Below are positions 14,395-22,655 of a DNA stretch of 64,000 bases, piece after piece (within the stretch, counting starts at the first letter, position 1; every line of letters begins with the position of its first letter). Origin of the DNA: Chloroflexota bacterium (GTDB lineage Bacteria > Chloroflexota > UBA11872); contig JAJDVX010000004.1 of the NCBI GenBank assembly GCA_022825895.1, forward strand, positions 1 through 64,000. Direction: 5' to 3'. The notes under the pieces were generated by a model, which saw nothing but the letters and a program-made list of their open reading frames with translations, had not been told where the DNA came from and did not search any database. A program made the position numbers and the translations under genes.

Positions 14395-15888
14395 CTAGTG
14401 GGCTGGTGCTGAACCTACGTACGCCGCGTAAATCTTGACGTCCTCGGGTCGCGGGCAGTCGCGGCTGACCGGTCCGACGTCCACCTTCAGGCGCAGCGGC
14501 GTGTCAGTCGCCGGCAGCGAAGTGTGATTCGGCCAACGAACCGGCACGCGTAGACCTGACTCACGCAGTGTGGCCGCATCGTCGCCGGAGTAGCCGGGTA
14601 GCGGCCGGAACTGAAGGTCCACCACTTCTACCCGCGCCGATGCGAACTCACCCACGCCCGACACGTTCACGTGCACTGGCAGTCCATCCGTCTCGACTCT
14701 GAACGGACAGGTGATGAACTGCGCCCGCGTGCTCGCCGCGTATGGCTGCACGTAGCCCAGGCGGTCCCGCTCCCACTGCGCCAGCCGGACCTGGCCGTCG
14801 CCGCGCCAGACCGAGTACCAGTACAGCGTCTTGTCGCCCACGTTCTCCATGCCCTGCCCCTGCTGGAGTGCGGGCGCCGCTCCCAGGCGTGTGTCTCGCT
14901 CCTCGAAGGCCGGAACGAAGCGGAAGCCGGGGATCGGTTCGTGGAAGTGCAGGGCGTCGTGGCTGATGGCCAGGCCCAGGTCGATCGGGACGTAGCGCCG
15001 GTCGCTGAAGGGATATCCGTGCCACTGGCCATAGATGGCGAGGATCACGTTGCCCCACGAGTGCGTCCCCGCGCCCATGTGGATTTCCTCCCAGATGTTC
15101 TGCCGGTCTTCCAGGTCCGGCCCCTCCAGGCGAGGGGTGCGTGTAAGGCCGAGGGCGCTGCCCTCGGTCCAGTGCTCGAAGTCGTAGGAGGCGTAGGTCT
15201 CCATCTTGCGGCCGGGTCCCGGATGCCCAACGCTGTGGCCGTTCACGTAGTAGCAGCCGTTCCACCTGATCAGGCCCGAGTGCTCGAAGGCGACGCTGCC
15301 ACGCGGGTTGTCGGGGCTCAGCTTCCAGTGCAGGCCGTCCGGGCTGTAGGCCACTGACAAGCCGCCGCGCCGGCTGCCAGAGGGGCCGGTGCGATGAGTG
15401 AACGCGATCTTGAACCGGCGGTTGGGATCCGGATCCTCGGGGTCGTGAATGATCGGGGCCCACCCGAGGTCGATGTGCTGAGGGAAGTCCACCAGGTTGT
15501 TGGCCGTTGAGCCCCGGTATTCGACCAGTCCGAGTTCCGGCTTGGTCCAGTGGATGCCGTCGCGGCTGACCGCGTAGGAGAGACGGCCGTCGTAGCCCTG
15601 GTAGCCGCCGACCCACGTCGGGTTGCAGCCCACGCGTCCGATGTACCACATACGGAACTCGTCACCCACTCGGATGGTGCTGCCGTAGTAGTGGACCTGC
15701 TCGTCATGCGCGCCGGGCTTGCCGCTGGGCACCACGACGGTGGGGCCATCGCGCCAGCCGGGAGTTCGTTTGCCATGAATCAGGTGTAACTGGAAGTTCG
15801 TGCGGAAGGGGATGCAGACGTCGTCGAAGGCAAAGAAGGTGGCTTCCCGGACCTGCATCTCCGAAGGCCCGCCCTGCACGCGCAGCAT
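14395..15888 (-). CDS. five-bladed propeller glycosidase-like protein (copy 1)
   Basis: 497 residues. Repeated motifs such as SRDGIHWTKPELGL, YSPDGLHWKLSPDN and SHDALHFHEPIPG resemble the blades of GH32/GH43/GH130-type propellers, and the C-terminal ~110 residues look like a beta-sandwich (LPVHVNVSGVGEF, then LRLKVDVGPV). No catalytic residues can be assigned with confidence, so a hydrolase or phosphorylase role is inferred only from fold resemblance. It is a tandem duplicate of the next gene upstream on the same strand, with a ~50-bp gap. Probably co-transcribed from the binding-protein gene at 17524. No signal peptide. Confidence 0.75.
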   Translation of the reverse strand: MLRVQGGPSEMQVREATFFAFDDVCIPFRTNFQLHLIHGKRTPGWRDGPTVVVPSGKPGAHDEQVHYYGSTIRVGDEFRMWYIGRVGCNPTWVGGYQGYDGRLSYAVSRDGIHWTKPELGLVEYRGSTANNLVDFPQHIDLGWAPIIHDPEDPDPNRRFKIAFTHRTGPSGSRRGGLSVAYSPDGLHWKLSPDNPRGSVAFEHSGLIRWNGCYYVNGHSVGHPGPGRKMETYASYDFEHWTEGSALGLTRTPRLEGPDLEDRQNIWEEIHMGAGTHSWGNVILAIYGQWHGYPFSDRRYVPIDLGLAISHDALHFHEPIPGFRFVPAFEERDTRLGAAPALQQGQGMENVGDKTLYWYSVWRGDGQVRLAQWERDRLGYVQPYAASTRAQFITCPFRVETDGLPVHVNVSGVGEFASARVEVVDLQFRPLPGYSGDDAATLRESGLRVPVRWPNHTSLPATDTPLRLKVDVGPVSRDCPRPEDVKIYAAYVGSAPAH

Positions 15889-15940
15889 GGCTACAACCGC
15901 GAGGTCCGCTCAGCGCCGACGTGCGCCATATTGGGCTGCG

Positions 15941-17428
15941 TCACTCAGACCGTGAACCCACATACGCCGCGTAAAGCTTGACGTCTTCAGGCCGCGGGCA
16001 CTCGCGGCTGACCGGTCCAACTTCCACCTTTAGGCGCAGCGGCGTGTCGGTCTGGGGTAGTGCGTCGCGCCTGCCCCAGCGCACCGGTACAGACAGCCCG
16101 GACTCACGTAGCGTGGCCGCGTCGTCGCCGGAGAAGCCAGGCAGCGGTTGGAAGTGATGGTCCACCACTTCGACTCGCGCCGCGGCGAACTCACCAAGAC
16201 CGGACACGTTCAGGTGGACTGGTGACCCAGCCGTCGGGACACTGAACGGGCAGGTGATGAGTTGCGCCCGCGTGCCCGCCGCGTAGGGCTGCACGTAGCC
16301 CAGGCGGTCGCGTTCCCATTGCGCCAGGCGGACCTGGCCGTCGCCGCGCCAGACCGAGTACCAGTACAGCGTCTTATCGCCGACGTTCTCCATGCCCTGG
16401 CCCTGCTGCAGGGCAGGTCCCGCGCCCAGGCGCGTGTCGCGTTCCTCGCGTGAGGGAATGAAGCGAAATCCGGGAAGCGGCTCGTGGAAGTGGATCGCGT
16501 CGTGACTGATGGCGAGCCCCAGGTCGATCGTGACGTAGCGCCGGTCGCCGTAGGGGTAGCCGTGCCACTGGCCATAGATGGCGAGAATCACGTTGCCCCA
16601 GGAGTGCAGTCCCGCGCCGAGGTGGATTTCTTCCCAGTTGTTTTGCCGATCTTCCAAGTCCGGTCCTTCCAGCCGCGGCGTGCGCGTCATGCTCAGGGCG
16701 CTGCCTTCGGTCCAGTGCTCGAAGTCGTAGGAGGCGTAGGTCTCCATCTTGCGGCCGGGCCCCGGGTGGCCAACGCTGTGGCCGTTCGTGTAGTAGCAGC
16801 CGTTCCACTTGATCAGGCCCGAGTGCTCAAAGGCGACGCTGCCGCGCGGGTTGTCGGGGCTGGGCGTCCAATGCAGCCCGTCCGGGCTGTAGGCCACCGA
16901 CAAGCCGCCGCGGCGGTTGTCAGAGGGCCCGGTTCGGTGACTAAAGGTGATCTTGAACCGGCGGTTGGGGTCGGGGTCCTCAGGGTCGTGGATGACTGGC
17001 GCCATGAACATATCGATGTGCCGGGGGAAGTCCACGATGTTGTTGGCCTTGGAGCCCTGGTATTCGACCAGTCCGAGTTCCGGCTTCGTCCAGTGGATGC
17101 CGTCGCGGCTGTTCGCGTAGCACAGGCGCCCGTCGAAGCCCTCGTAGTTGGCCCAATTCGGATTACGGCCGACGCGTCCGATGTACCACATGTGGAACTC
17201 GTCGCCCACGCGGATGGTGCTGCCGTAGTAGTGGACGCCCTCGTCATGCGAGCCGGGCGGGCCCCTGGGGACAACCACGGTCGGCCCGTCGCGCCAGCCA
17301 GGGGTCCGCTTGCCGTGGATGAGGTGCAGTTGGAAGTTGGTCCGGAAGGGGATGCAGACGTCGTCGAAGGCGAAGAAAGTGGCTTCCTGGACCTGTATCT
17401 CCGAGGGTCCGCCGTGAACTCGCAGCAT
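15941..17428 (-). CDS. five-bladed propeller glycosidase-like protein (copy 2)
   Basis: 495 residues and very similar along its whole length to the 14395-15888 protein. The N-termini both run MLRV.GGPSE, and blade motifs such as SRDGIHWTKPELGL and YSPDGLHW are shared. The strongest differences are in loops (YQGYDGR versus YEGFDGR) and near the C-terminus. Retention of two full-length copies argues both are used, perhaps on different linkages. It is preceded on its strand by the solute-binding lipoprotein gene, with a stem-loop at 17458-17491 between them. Confidence 0.75.
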   Translation of the reverse strand: MLRVHGGPSEIQVQEATFFAFDDVCIPFRTNFQLHLIHGKRTPGWRDGPTVVVPRGPPGSHDEGVHYYGSTIRVGDEFHMWYIGRVGRNPNWANYEGFDGRLCYANSRDGIHWTKPELGLVEYQGSKANNIVDFPRHIDMFMAPVIHDPEDPDPNRRFKITFSHRTGPSDNRRGGLSVAYSPDGLHWTPSPDNPRGSVAFEHSGLIKWNGCYYTNGHSVGHPGPGRKMETYASYDFEHWTEGSALSMTRTPRLEGPDLEDRQNNWEEIHLGAGLHSWGNVILAIYGQWHGYPYGDRRYVTIDLGLAISHDAIHFHEPLPGFRFIPSREERDTRLGAGPALQQGQGMENVGDKTLYWYSVWRGDGQVRLAQWERDRLGYVQPYAAGTRAQLITCPFSVPTAGSPVHLNVSGLGEFAAARVEVVDHHFQPLPGFSGDDAATLRESGLSVPVRWGRRDALPQTDTPLRLKVEVGPVSRECPRPEDVKLYAAYVGSRSE

Positions 17429-17457
17429 GGCTACAGCCTCAACCCCCGTCTAGCGCG

Positions 17458-17491
17458 CACCGGCCAACCCCACGGTTGGGGCTGGCCGGTG
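17458..17491 (-). other. intercistronic stem-loop between binding protein and propeller gene
   Basis: CACCGGCC (17458-17465) pairs with GGCCGGTG (17484-17491), and the interior can pair as CCCC/GGGG or as CCAACC/GGTTGG. It lies just after the stop of the binding-protein gene and before the next gene on that strand. No T-run follows. Confidence 0.6.
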
Positions 17492-17523
17492 GCGTCCGAT
17501 TCGGCGCGTCGGTCCAGCGATCG

Positions 17524-19149
17524 CTACGGAGTGACCGGATTCGGCTGGCTCGCCGCCCAGCTCTTGAGCTCCAGGAAGCGGTCGTGGTTCTCTTCCATGT
17601 ACCGGTCGAGAATCCCCAACATTTCCTCGATGCCCTGTTCCACGGACACTTCGCCCAACATGACTTTGCTATTGCTGGCGTATCCGGACTGCTCCACCAT
17701 TTCCTGCCACGCCGGATGCATGCGCTGCTGGTAGGCGGGGTTGTCGCTTTCCAGATAGTGCAGTTGCTGCACGTGATTCTCGGGCGGTCCTGCCGCGTAT
17801 TCGGGCGACGACGCCACGTCCTTACGCCAGGTCACCGACCCTCGGTCAATCGCCACGCGCGATTGGGTCTTCGGTCCCGCCAGGTACAAGAGCCACTCGA
17901 CCACGGCTTCGGTGTTGCCGCGCAGGCTGGCCATCTGGGTGATCAAGTGCGGCTCGTCGCTGAACTTCTGTGGCTGCGGGCCGCGCGGTCCTTCCGGCAG
18001 AGGGATCAAGGCCCACGGGAAGCGATCTTTGATGCGGTTGATGGGTCCGCCCACGCCGCCGCCCCAGTGAAAGAACCCTGTCTTCCCGTTCGAGAACGGT
18101 TCGCCGGCATCGCCTCTGAGCTCCCGGTACCGTGCGCGCGTCGGCACGACACCCTCTTCGAGCACGAAGTCTCGGAGCATCTGCAACCCAACGTGCGCGC
18201 CGGAATCAAACACGGTCCAGCGCGTGGCGTCCTTGTTGTAGTACATCAGGTTCTCTTCGTCGGACAGCGCCCAGCCCCACGAGATTGCATTGCTACTCAC
18301 AAGCGTCCCGGAGTCCCATAGGCCAAAGGTCTCCGTCTCGGGGTCGGTGATGCGCCGCAAGGCATCCGGCAGCTCGGTCTGGATGCCCCAGCTGCCAGGC
18401 GTTGGAAACTCGACGCCCGCGCTCTCCATTAGCGCCAGATTGGCCGAAAGGACGTTCAAGTTGCCCTGATAGGGCATGCCGTGAAACGGTCCTCGCAGCC
18501 CATCACGGTGCGGGAAGGGGCGCTCGTTGACCAGGTTGACGCTGGATTCGTCGGGGCACCAATACCACTCGGTGGGATCGAAGCCGTCGTGCTTTTGCAG
18601 CACGTCGTCGATCACCGTGAAGGCGCCCTGCGCCAGAAACTGGGCCGCGAACCAGCCCGGCATCAGCACCGCCTCGGGCTGGGTGCCCGCGGCGATCATG
18701 ATGGCGATCATTTCCTGGTTCGCGTCCGGCGAGAGGACGAACTTCACGTCGATGTTGGGAAACTCGATGGCAAAGTTGTCCAGCGCCCAGCCCATGGCGG
18801 CGCCGCGCGGACCGGACGTGTGGTCGGTGTGAAAGACGAACTTCACCGGCGGGGCCTGCGGTGCGACCTCGACAATTTTCTCGACGATTTTTTCGACTTC
18901 CCTGGTGACGACCTTTTCGACAACCTTTTCAACCGGGACCTCGACAACCTGCTTGACCTCGACGATCTTTTCGACCGGGACTTCTTCGCGGACGACGTTT
19001 ACGACCTCCTGGGTCACGATTCTCTCGACCTGCTGCGTGACGATCTTTTCGACCGGGACTTCTTTGACTACGACCCGCTCGACGGGAACTTCCTTGGTCA
19101 CGACCTTCGTTTCAGCTTCGCCGCAGGCCGCAAGTGCGAGCGCGCTCAT
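17524..19149 (-). CDS. ABC transporter substrate-binding lipoprotein; start region frameshifted
   Basis: Binding protein of the same subfamily as the one at 9399: both contain TDHTSGPRG after the linker. The linker holds E/V-K-I-V units (VEKIVTQ, VEKVVEKVV). The intact frame begins at ATG 19149 inside the signal peptide (MSALALAACGE). In-frame codons upstream encode ANITRRRVLIGAAGA, a twin-arginine sequence, but ATG 19200 is followed at once by TGA. If one C were removed from the CC at 19192-19193, GTG 19198 would give MSNITRRR and a normal Tat lipoprotein signal. So either a one-base insertion has damaged the gene, the assembly has an error, or translation begins at 19149 without the Tat motif. 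Confidence 0.8.
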   Translation of the reverse strand: MSALALAACGEAETKVVTKEVPVERVVVKEVPVEKIVTQQVERIVTQEVVNVVREEVPVEKIVEVKQVVEVPVEKVVEKVVTREVEKIVEKIVEVAPQAPPVKFVFHTDHTSGPRGAAMGWALDNFAIEFPNIDVKFVLSPDANQEMIAIMIAAGTQPEAVLMPGWFAAQFLAQGAFTVIDDVLQKHDGFDPTEWYWCPDESSVNLVNERPFPHRDGLRGPFHGMPYQGNLNVLSANLALMESAGVEFPTPGSWGIQTELPDALRRITDPETETFGLWDSGTLVSSNAISWGWALSDEENLMYYNKDATRWTVFDSGAHVGLQMLRDFVLEEGVVPTRARYRELRGDAGEPFSNGKTGFFHWGGGVGGPINRIKDRFPWALIPLPEGPRGPQPQKFSDEPHLITQMASLRGNTEAVVEWLLYLAGPKTQSRVAIDRGSVTWRKDVASSPEYAAGPPENHVQQLHYLESDNPAYQQRMHPAWQEMVEQSGYASNSKVMLGEVSVEQGIEEMLGILDRYMEENHDRFLELKSWAASQPNPVTP

Positions 19150-19220
19150 AGCTCCGGCGGCGCCGATCAGGACTCGGCGTCGCGTGATGTTGGCTCACAT
19201 ATCGCCCCCCCGATCAGGCC

Positions 19221-19237
19221 AGAACCGGTCAGGTTCT
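19221..19237. promoter_or_regulatory. inverted repeat in leader of binding-protein gene
   Basis: AGAACC (19221-19226) and GGTTCT (19232-19237) flank a 5-bp centre; with one mismatch the arms extend outward to a GC/GC pair. It lies downstream of the predicted -10 box and about 20 bp before the start codon, a typical place for a repressor operator or a leader hairpin. Confidence 0.5.
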
Positions 19238-19262
19238 TGCTTGAATATCTCAATACCGAATA

Positions 19263-19291
19263 ATTAGGCCACGAATGCCATCGGTCGTCAA
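19263..19291 (-). promoter_or_regulatory. sigma70-like promoter for binding-protein gene
   Basis: On the minus strand TTGACG (19291-19286), a 17-bp spacer and CCTAAT (19268-19263). The predicted start near 19256 gives a leader of about 55 nt that contains the inverted repeat at 19221-19237. Confidence 0.5.
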
Positions 19292-19383
19292 GTGCGCAGA
19301 GATCGGAGTTTTGCGGGTCTCGGGGGAATCCAGCTGCGACGGGCTGGACCGGCTGCCAGAACGAGCGGCCGGGGATCAACCCG

Positions 19384-20421
19384 TCAGGGTCGCGGGAAGC
19401 GGACGCCGATCTTGATTGCGCGGTCGGGGGCGGCGAGGCCGTCGGTCAATGCCTGGGCCGCATCAGGGAAGTCAACGATGGGCGTGACGATGCCCTCGGA
19501 ACTGACCAACCGGCGCCGGAACAGGTCAATGGCCGCTGCGCGGGCGCGCTCTTCGTCCCACAGAGGGTGGGAGCGATCCGGGTTTCGCCACACGGCCTGG
19601 CTGCCGATGATGGTGGGGCGGTTAACGTGGAATTCCTCGTCCAGCTGTAGCGTCGAGGCGTCTTTTGGGCCGTAGGGCACATGGACGACGGTTCCACACT
19701 GGCGAATGGCGCGGATAGCTTCGTGCAAGGCAGCCGCGTTTCCCGAAGTCTCGATGGCCACGTCCACGCCGCGGTTGCCCGTCAAGCGCTTGATTCGCAG
19801 ACCCGCGTCCTCGGCCGTTGGATCCACGGCTACATCGGCCCCAAGCGCCAGGGCCGTGGCCCGGCGGCTCTCGACCGGGTCGACCGCGATCACCGTGGTG
19901 GCGCCGCCGCGGGCGGCGATCTGGACGGTCATCAGGCCGATAGCGCCCATGCCGAACACGGCCACGGCGTCGCCTATTCGCACATTTCCGTCGCGCACGG
20001 CCACCAGGGCCACGTGGGCCGGATCGGAGCACACGGCGTCGGTCTCGGAGAGGCCGTCGAGCGGGCGCCACGACTCTTCGGGCAGCTGATGTTCCTGGCA
20101 GATCGGTCCGTAGCCAAAGACCTGGTCACCCGTCGAGATGCGGGTGACGTCCGGTCCCAGGGCGGTCACGGAGCCGACCACCATGTTGCCCACGGCGCGC
20201 TCAGTCAGCGGGAGCGGTTCGACCCGCGGGAGGTAGAGACGCAACTCCTCGTCCCATTGTTTCCGGTGATGCGGGTTCCCGGTCAGAGAGTGCAACTCGG
20301 TCCCGTGCTTCGGCGCCGCGAATTCCACCCGCACCCGCACATCGCGCGGGCCAAGGTCCGACAATTCGAATTCCCGGTAACGAAACGTCTGGCCGTCAGT
20401 CGAAACGACTTCGAGGGGCAT
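19384..20421 (-). CDS. medium-chain dehydrogenase/reductase (alcohol dehydrogenase-like)
   Basis: 345-residue GroES-like plus Rossmann protein. The coenzyme motif is VFGMGAIGLMTVQ, followed by VIAVDPVESRR and the typical ALGADVAVDP. The N-terminal half lacks the GHE motif and four-cysteine loop of classical zinc dehydrogenases (it reads PKHGTELHSLTG), so it belongs to a divergent group annotated as zinc-binding dehydrogenases. Likely oxidises a hydroxyl of a sugar or polyol. It follows another dehydrogenase (20467) on the same strand with a 45-bp gap and precedes the binding-protein promoter. Confidence 0.8.
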   Translation of the reverse strand: MPLEVVSTDGQTFRYREFELSDLGPRDVRVRVEFAAPKHGTELHSLTGNPHHRKQWDEELRLYLPRVEPLPLTERAVGNMVVGSVTALGPDVTRISTGDQVFGYGPICQEHQLPEESWRPLDGLSETDAVCSDPAHVALVAVRDGNVRIGDAVAVFGMGAIGLMTVQIAARGGATTVIAVDPVESRRATALALGADVAVDPTAEDAGLRIKRLTGNRGVDVAIETSGNAAALHEAIRAIRQCGTVVHVPYGPKDASTLQLDEEFHVNRPTIIGSQAVWRNPDRSHPLWDEERARAAAIDLFRRRLVSSEGIVTPIVDFPDAAQALTDGLAAPDRAIKIGVRFPRP

Positions 20422-20466
20422 GTGGGCTCCTTTGGGCTAGCTTGCGCTGGCCTGGCGGATCGGCGG

Positions 20467-21567
20467 TCAGCCTTCCTGGTCGAAGGGGTCAATGACGGCT
20501 TTGATCACGCCATCGCTCGCCGAGGCGTCACGGATCAGGCGTAGCGCAGCGCCGGTGGATTTGAGCCCGAACCGGTGAGTGACCATGCGCTCGAGCGGGT
20601 AGCGGCCGGAGGCGGCGAGGGCGATGGCGGCCTGGACGGCAGCCTGCTCGTGACTGTTGACGCCGAGGGCGCGGACTTCCTTGCGCACCAGTTCGTTCCA
20701 GGGAAGCTTGACGCTGGCGGCGGCCGTGGAGCCGGCCATGACGAAGGCGCCCAGCGGGCGCACGACTTCGGCGGCAAGGGCGGGTGCATCGGCGCTGCCC
20801 GTCACGTCGATCACGATGTCGGCCAGGCGTCCCGCCGTGAGGTCGGCGATGGCATCCACGATCTGCTGGTTGAAGGTCAGCGTGTGATTTGCTCCGCAGT
20901 CTCGGGCGAACGCGAGGCGCGCCTTGTCGCCGGGCATCCCGACCACGAGGATCTCGGCGGCGCCCGCCGCGTGGGCGGCGATTACGGCGGCCAGGCCCTG
21001 CGGACCCGGGCCGAATACCGCCACGGTGTCACCGATTCCGGCGCCGCCGATGGTGTGGACCCAACGCAGGCCATTGGCCAGGACCGCTCCGATAACGACG
21101 CCGACTTCCGGGGAAATGGCGTCGCCGACCCGGTGGACGCGCGCCCGCGGCGGCAGGTAGAGATGCTGTCCGTAGGCGCCCCAAAGGTGGGGGGAAACAG
21201 AAGCCGAAATGCGACCGCCGTAGCCCTGGCCGGCTTCGCACATCTGGTAGCTGCCACGGAGACAGAGTTCGCACAGACCGCAACCGAAGCTGGCTTCCAC
21301 GATCACGCGGTCGCCGACGGCCACCCCCCAGCGTCTTGCGGCCTTCTGTCCGACCTCCTCGATTCGTCCGACAATCTCGTGGCCCAGGATGGCGGGAAGG
21401 TTGCGGCTCACGGCGGAGTTCCCACGCCAATGGAGCACGTCGCTGCCGCAGACGCCCGCCATTTCCAGTCGAAGCAACCCGTCGTCGTCGCCGATGGCGG
21501 GAAGCGGAAACTCGCGCAACTCGAACCGCTCCACGTCCACCAGCACCGCGCTGGTCGTGGTGGTCAC
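20467..21567 (-). CDS. zinc-dependent dehydrogenase (sorbitol/threonine dehydrogenase-like)
   Basis: 366 residues with a full zinc-MDR set: catalytic C40 in GVCGSD, GHE at 62-64, structural-zinc cysteines 96, 99, 102 and 110 (GCGLCELCLRGSYQMC) and a Rossmann motif VFGPGPQGLAAV. Expected to oxidise a polyol or sugar with NAD(P)+. GTG 21567 overlaps the stop of the upstream gene by four bases (GTGA), implying translational coupling; the frame is open further upstream only as the shadow of that gene. Substrate is not evident; the catabolic context suggests a sugar alcohol or uncommon hexose. Confidence 0.85.
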   Translation of the reverse strand: MTTTTSAVLVDVERFELREFPLPAIGDDDGLLRLEMAGVCGSDVLHWRGNSAVSRNLPAILGHEIVGRIEEVGQKAARRWGVAVGDRVIVEASFGCGLCELCLRGSYQMCEAGQGYGGRISASVSPHLWGAYGQHLYLPPRARVHRVGDAISPEVGVVIGAVLANGLRWVHTIGGAGIGDTVAVFGPGPQGLAAVIAAHAAGAAEILVVGMPGDKARLAFARDCGANHTLTFNQQIVDAIADLTAGRLADIVIDVTGSADAPALAAEVVRPLGAFVMAGSTAAASVKLPWNELVRKEVRALGVNSHEQAAVQAAIALAASGRYPLERMVTHRFGLKSTGAALRLIRDASASDGVIKAVIDPFDQEG

Positions 21568-22592
21568 GGTCGGCTTGCCAGGCAGCCGATGATCGTGTCG
21601 ACGTGTGCCACGAACTCGGCCGTGAGTTCCAGCGTGCGGCCTTCGGTGGCGGTCCGGTCGAACATCCAGGAGCCGTCGTCGGACTGGGTGTCGGCGAACC
21701 AATGGGCCAGCTTGACGGCCCAGGCGGCGTATGGCTTCTCGCCGGTGACCTGGTAGAGCAGCGCGGCGCCCCAGCCGCTCTTGCAGACCTGGGGAAACTC
21801 GAACTGGCGCGGGGTGCTCTGGATGGAGAACTGTTGGAAGTCGCGCGCCAGCGACAGGTAGGCGGGATTCGGATCGACCATGTACAGCCGGCAGAGGAAG
21901 GCGGCCGACAGCCCACCCACCGTCCAGCGCTGCGCCCGCGGTTCCTGCGACTCAACGACGTGCCAGAAGATGTCCCGCTCGTCGTACTCGGTGATCACGG
22001 CCTGCTGTCGGCGCGAGAAGGAGTAGTAGAGGCGATCGGGCATTTCCGTCTGCGCGTTCCAGACTCGTTCCAGGAACGCGTAAACCTGTCGGGCCACGTC
22101 CAGCCGGCCCAGGGCAATGGCGGCCAGTCCGCAGCCGCAGGTGTAAGGCAGGTCCATGACGTCGCCGAGGGATCCGTCCGGCTCGCGGTCATTGGCGAAG
22201 CCGCCGGACGACCGGTCCTGCATGGTGAGGATGAACTTCAGGCCGCGAGAACTGAGATCGAACTGCCGGGCCATGTGGGCGCCGTAGACCAGGGTGGCGT
22301 TGCGATAGGCATACGCGTCATAGAGCTTGCGGTGGCCCCGATCGAAGTCCCCGTCGGGCGTGAGCATGTGCTCGCGAATCCAGCCGCAGACCGCGAGCGC
22401 GGCCTGGGTGTGGCCGGACACCAGGAAGGTCCAGGGCAATCGGTAGAACCGAAACCCCTCAACGGAGGGTCCGACCGCTCCGTCGGGACCGATCCGCGCC
22501 AGCAGCCACTCCGCGCCACGCCGCTTCGTTTCGGTCAGGCGTTGGATGGCCGTATGTCGGTCAGCCGCATTCCCCGCGTGGGCCGTGTCCAA
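21564..22592 (-). CDS. alpha/alpha-toroid protein, unknown function
   Basis: 342 residues rich in paired helices with motifs WLLARIGPDGAV, LPYTCGCGLAAIALGRL and GWGAALLYQVTG, resembling the alpha/alpha-toroid fold of terpene cyclases, glycan lyases and GH88/105-type enzymes. No diagnostic catalytic motif is visible. Start uncertain: TTG 22592 or a nearby codon. It ends four bases into the following dehydrogenase, so the two are coupled. Because toroid folds include unsaturated-uronyl hydrolases and epimerases, a role in sugar processing is possible but unproven. Confidence 0.65.
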   Translation of the reverse strand: MDTAHAGNAADRHTAIQRLTETKRRGAEWLLARIGPDGAVGPSVEGFRFYRLPWTFLVSGHTQAALAVCGWIREHMLTPDGDFDRGHRKLYDAYAYRNATLVYGAHMARQFDLSSRGLKFILTMQDRSSGGFANDREPDGSLGDVMDLPYTCGCGLAAIALGRLDVARQVYAFLERVWNAQTEMPDRLYYSFSRRQQAVITEYDERDIFWHVVESQEPRAQRWTVGGLSAAFLCRLYMVDPNPAYLSLARDFQQFSIQSTPRQFEFPQVCKSGWGAALLYQVTGEKPYAAWAVKLAHWFADTQSDDGSWMFDRTATEGRTLELTAEFVAHVDTIIGCLASRP

Positions 22593-22655
22593 GTTGACCC
22601 GCCACCTTTCGCGGCATCCGGCGCCAGCCAGTAGGCCCGCAGCCGACGGCTTGCC

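Noticed and set aside
19195-19200. ATG-TGA read as selenocysteine at residue 2
   Set aside because: No nearby SECIS-like hairpin evident, position 2 is not a known Sec site, and a one-base indel explains it better.
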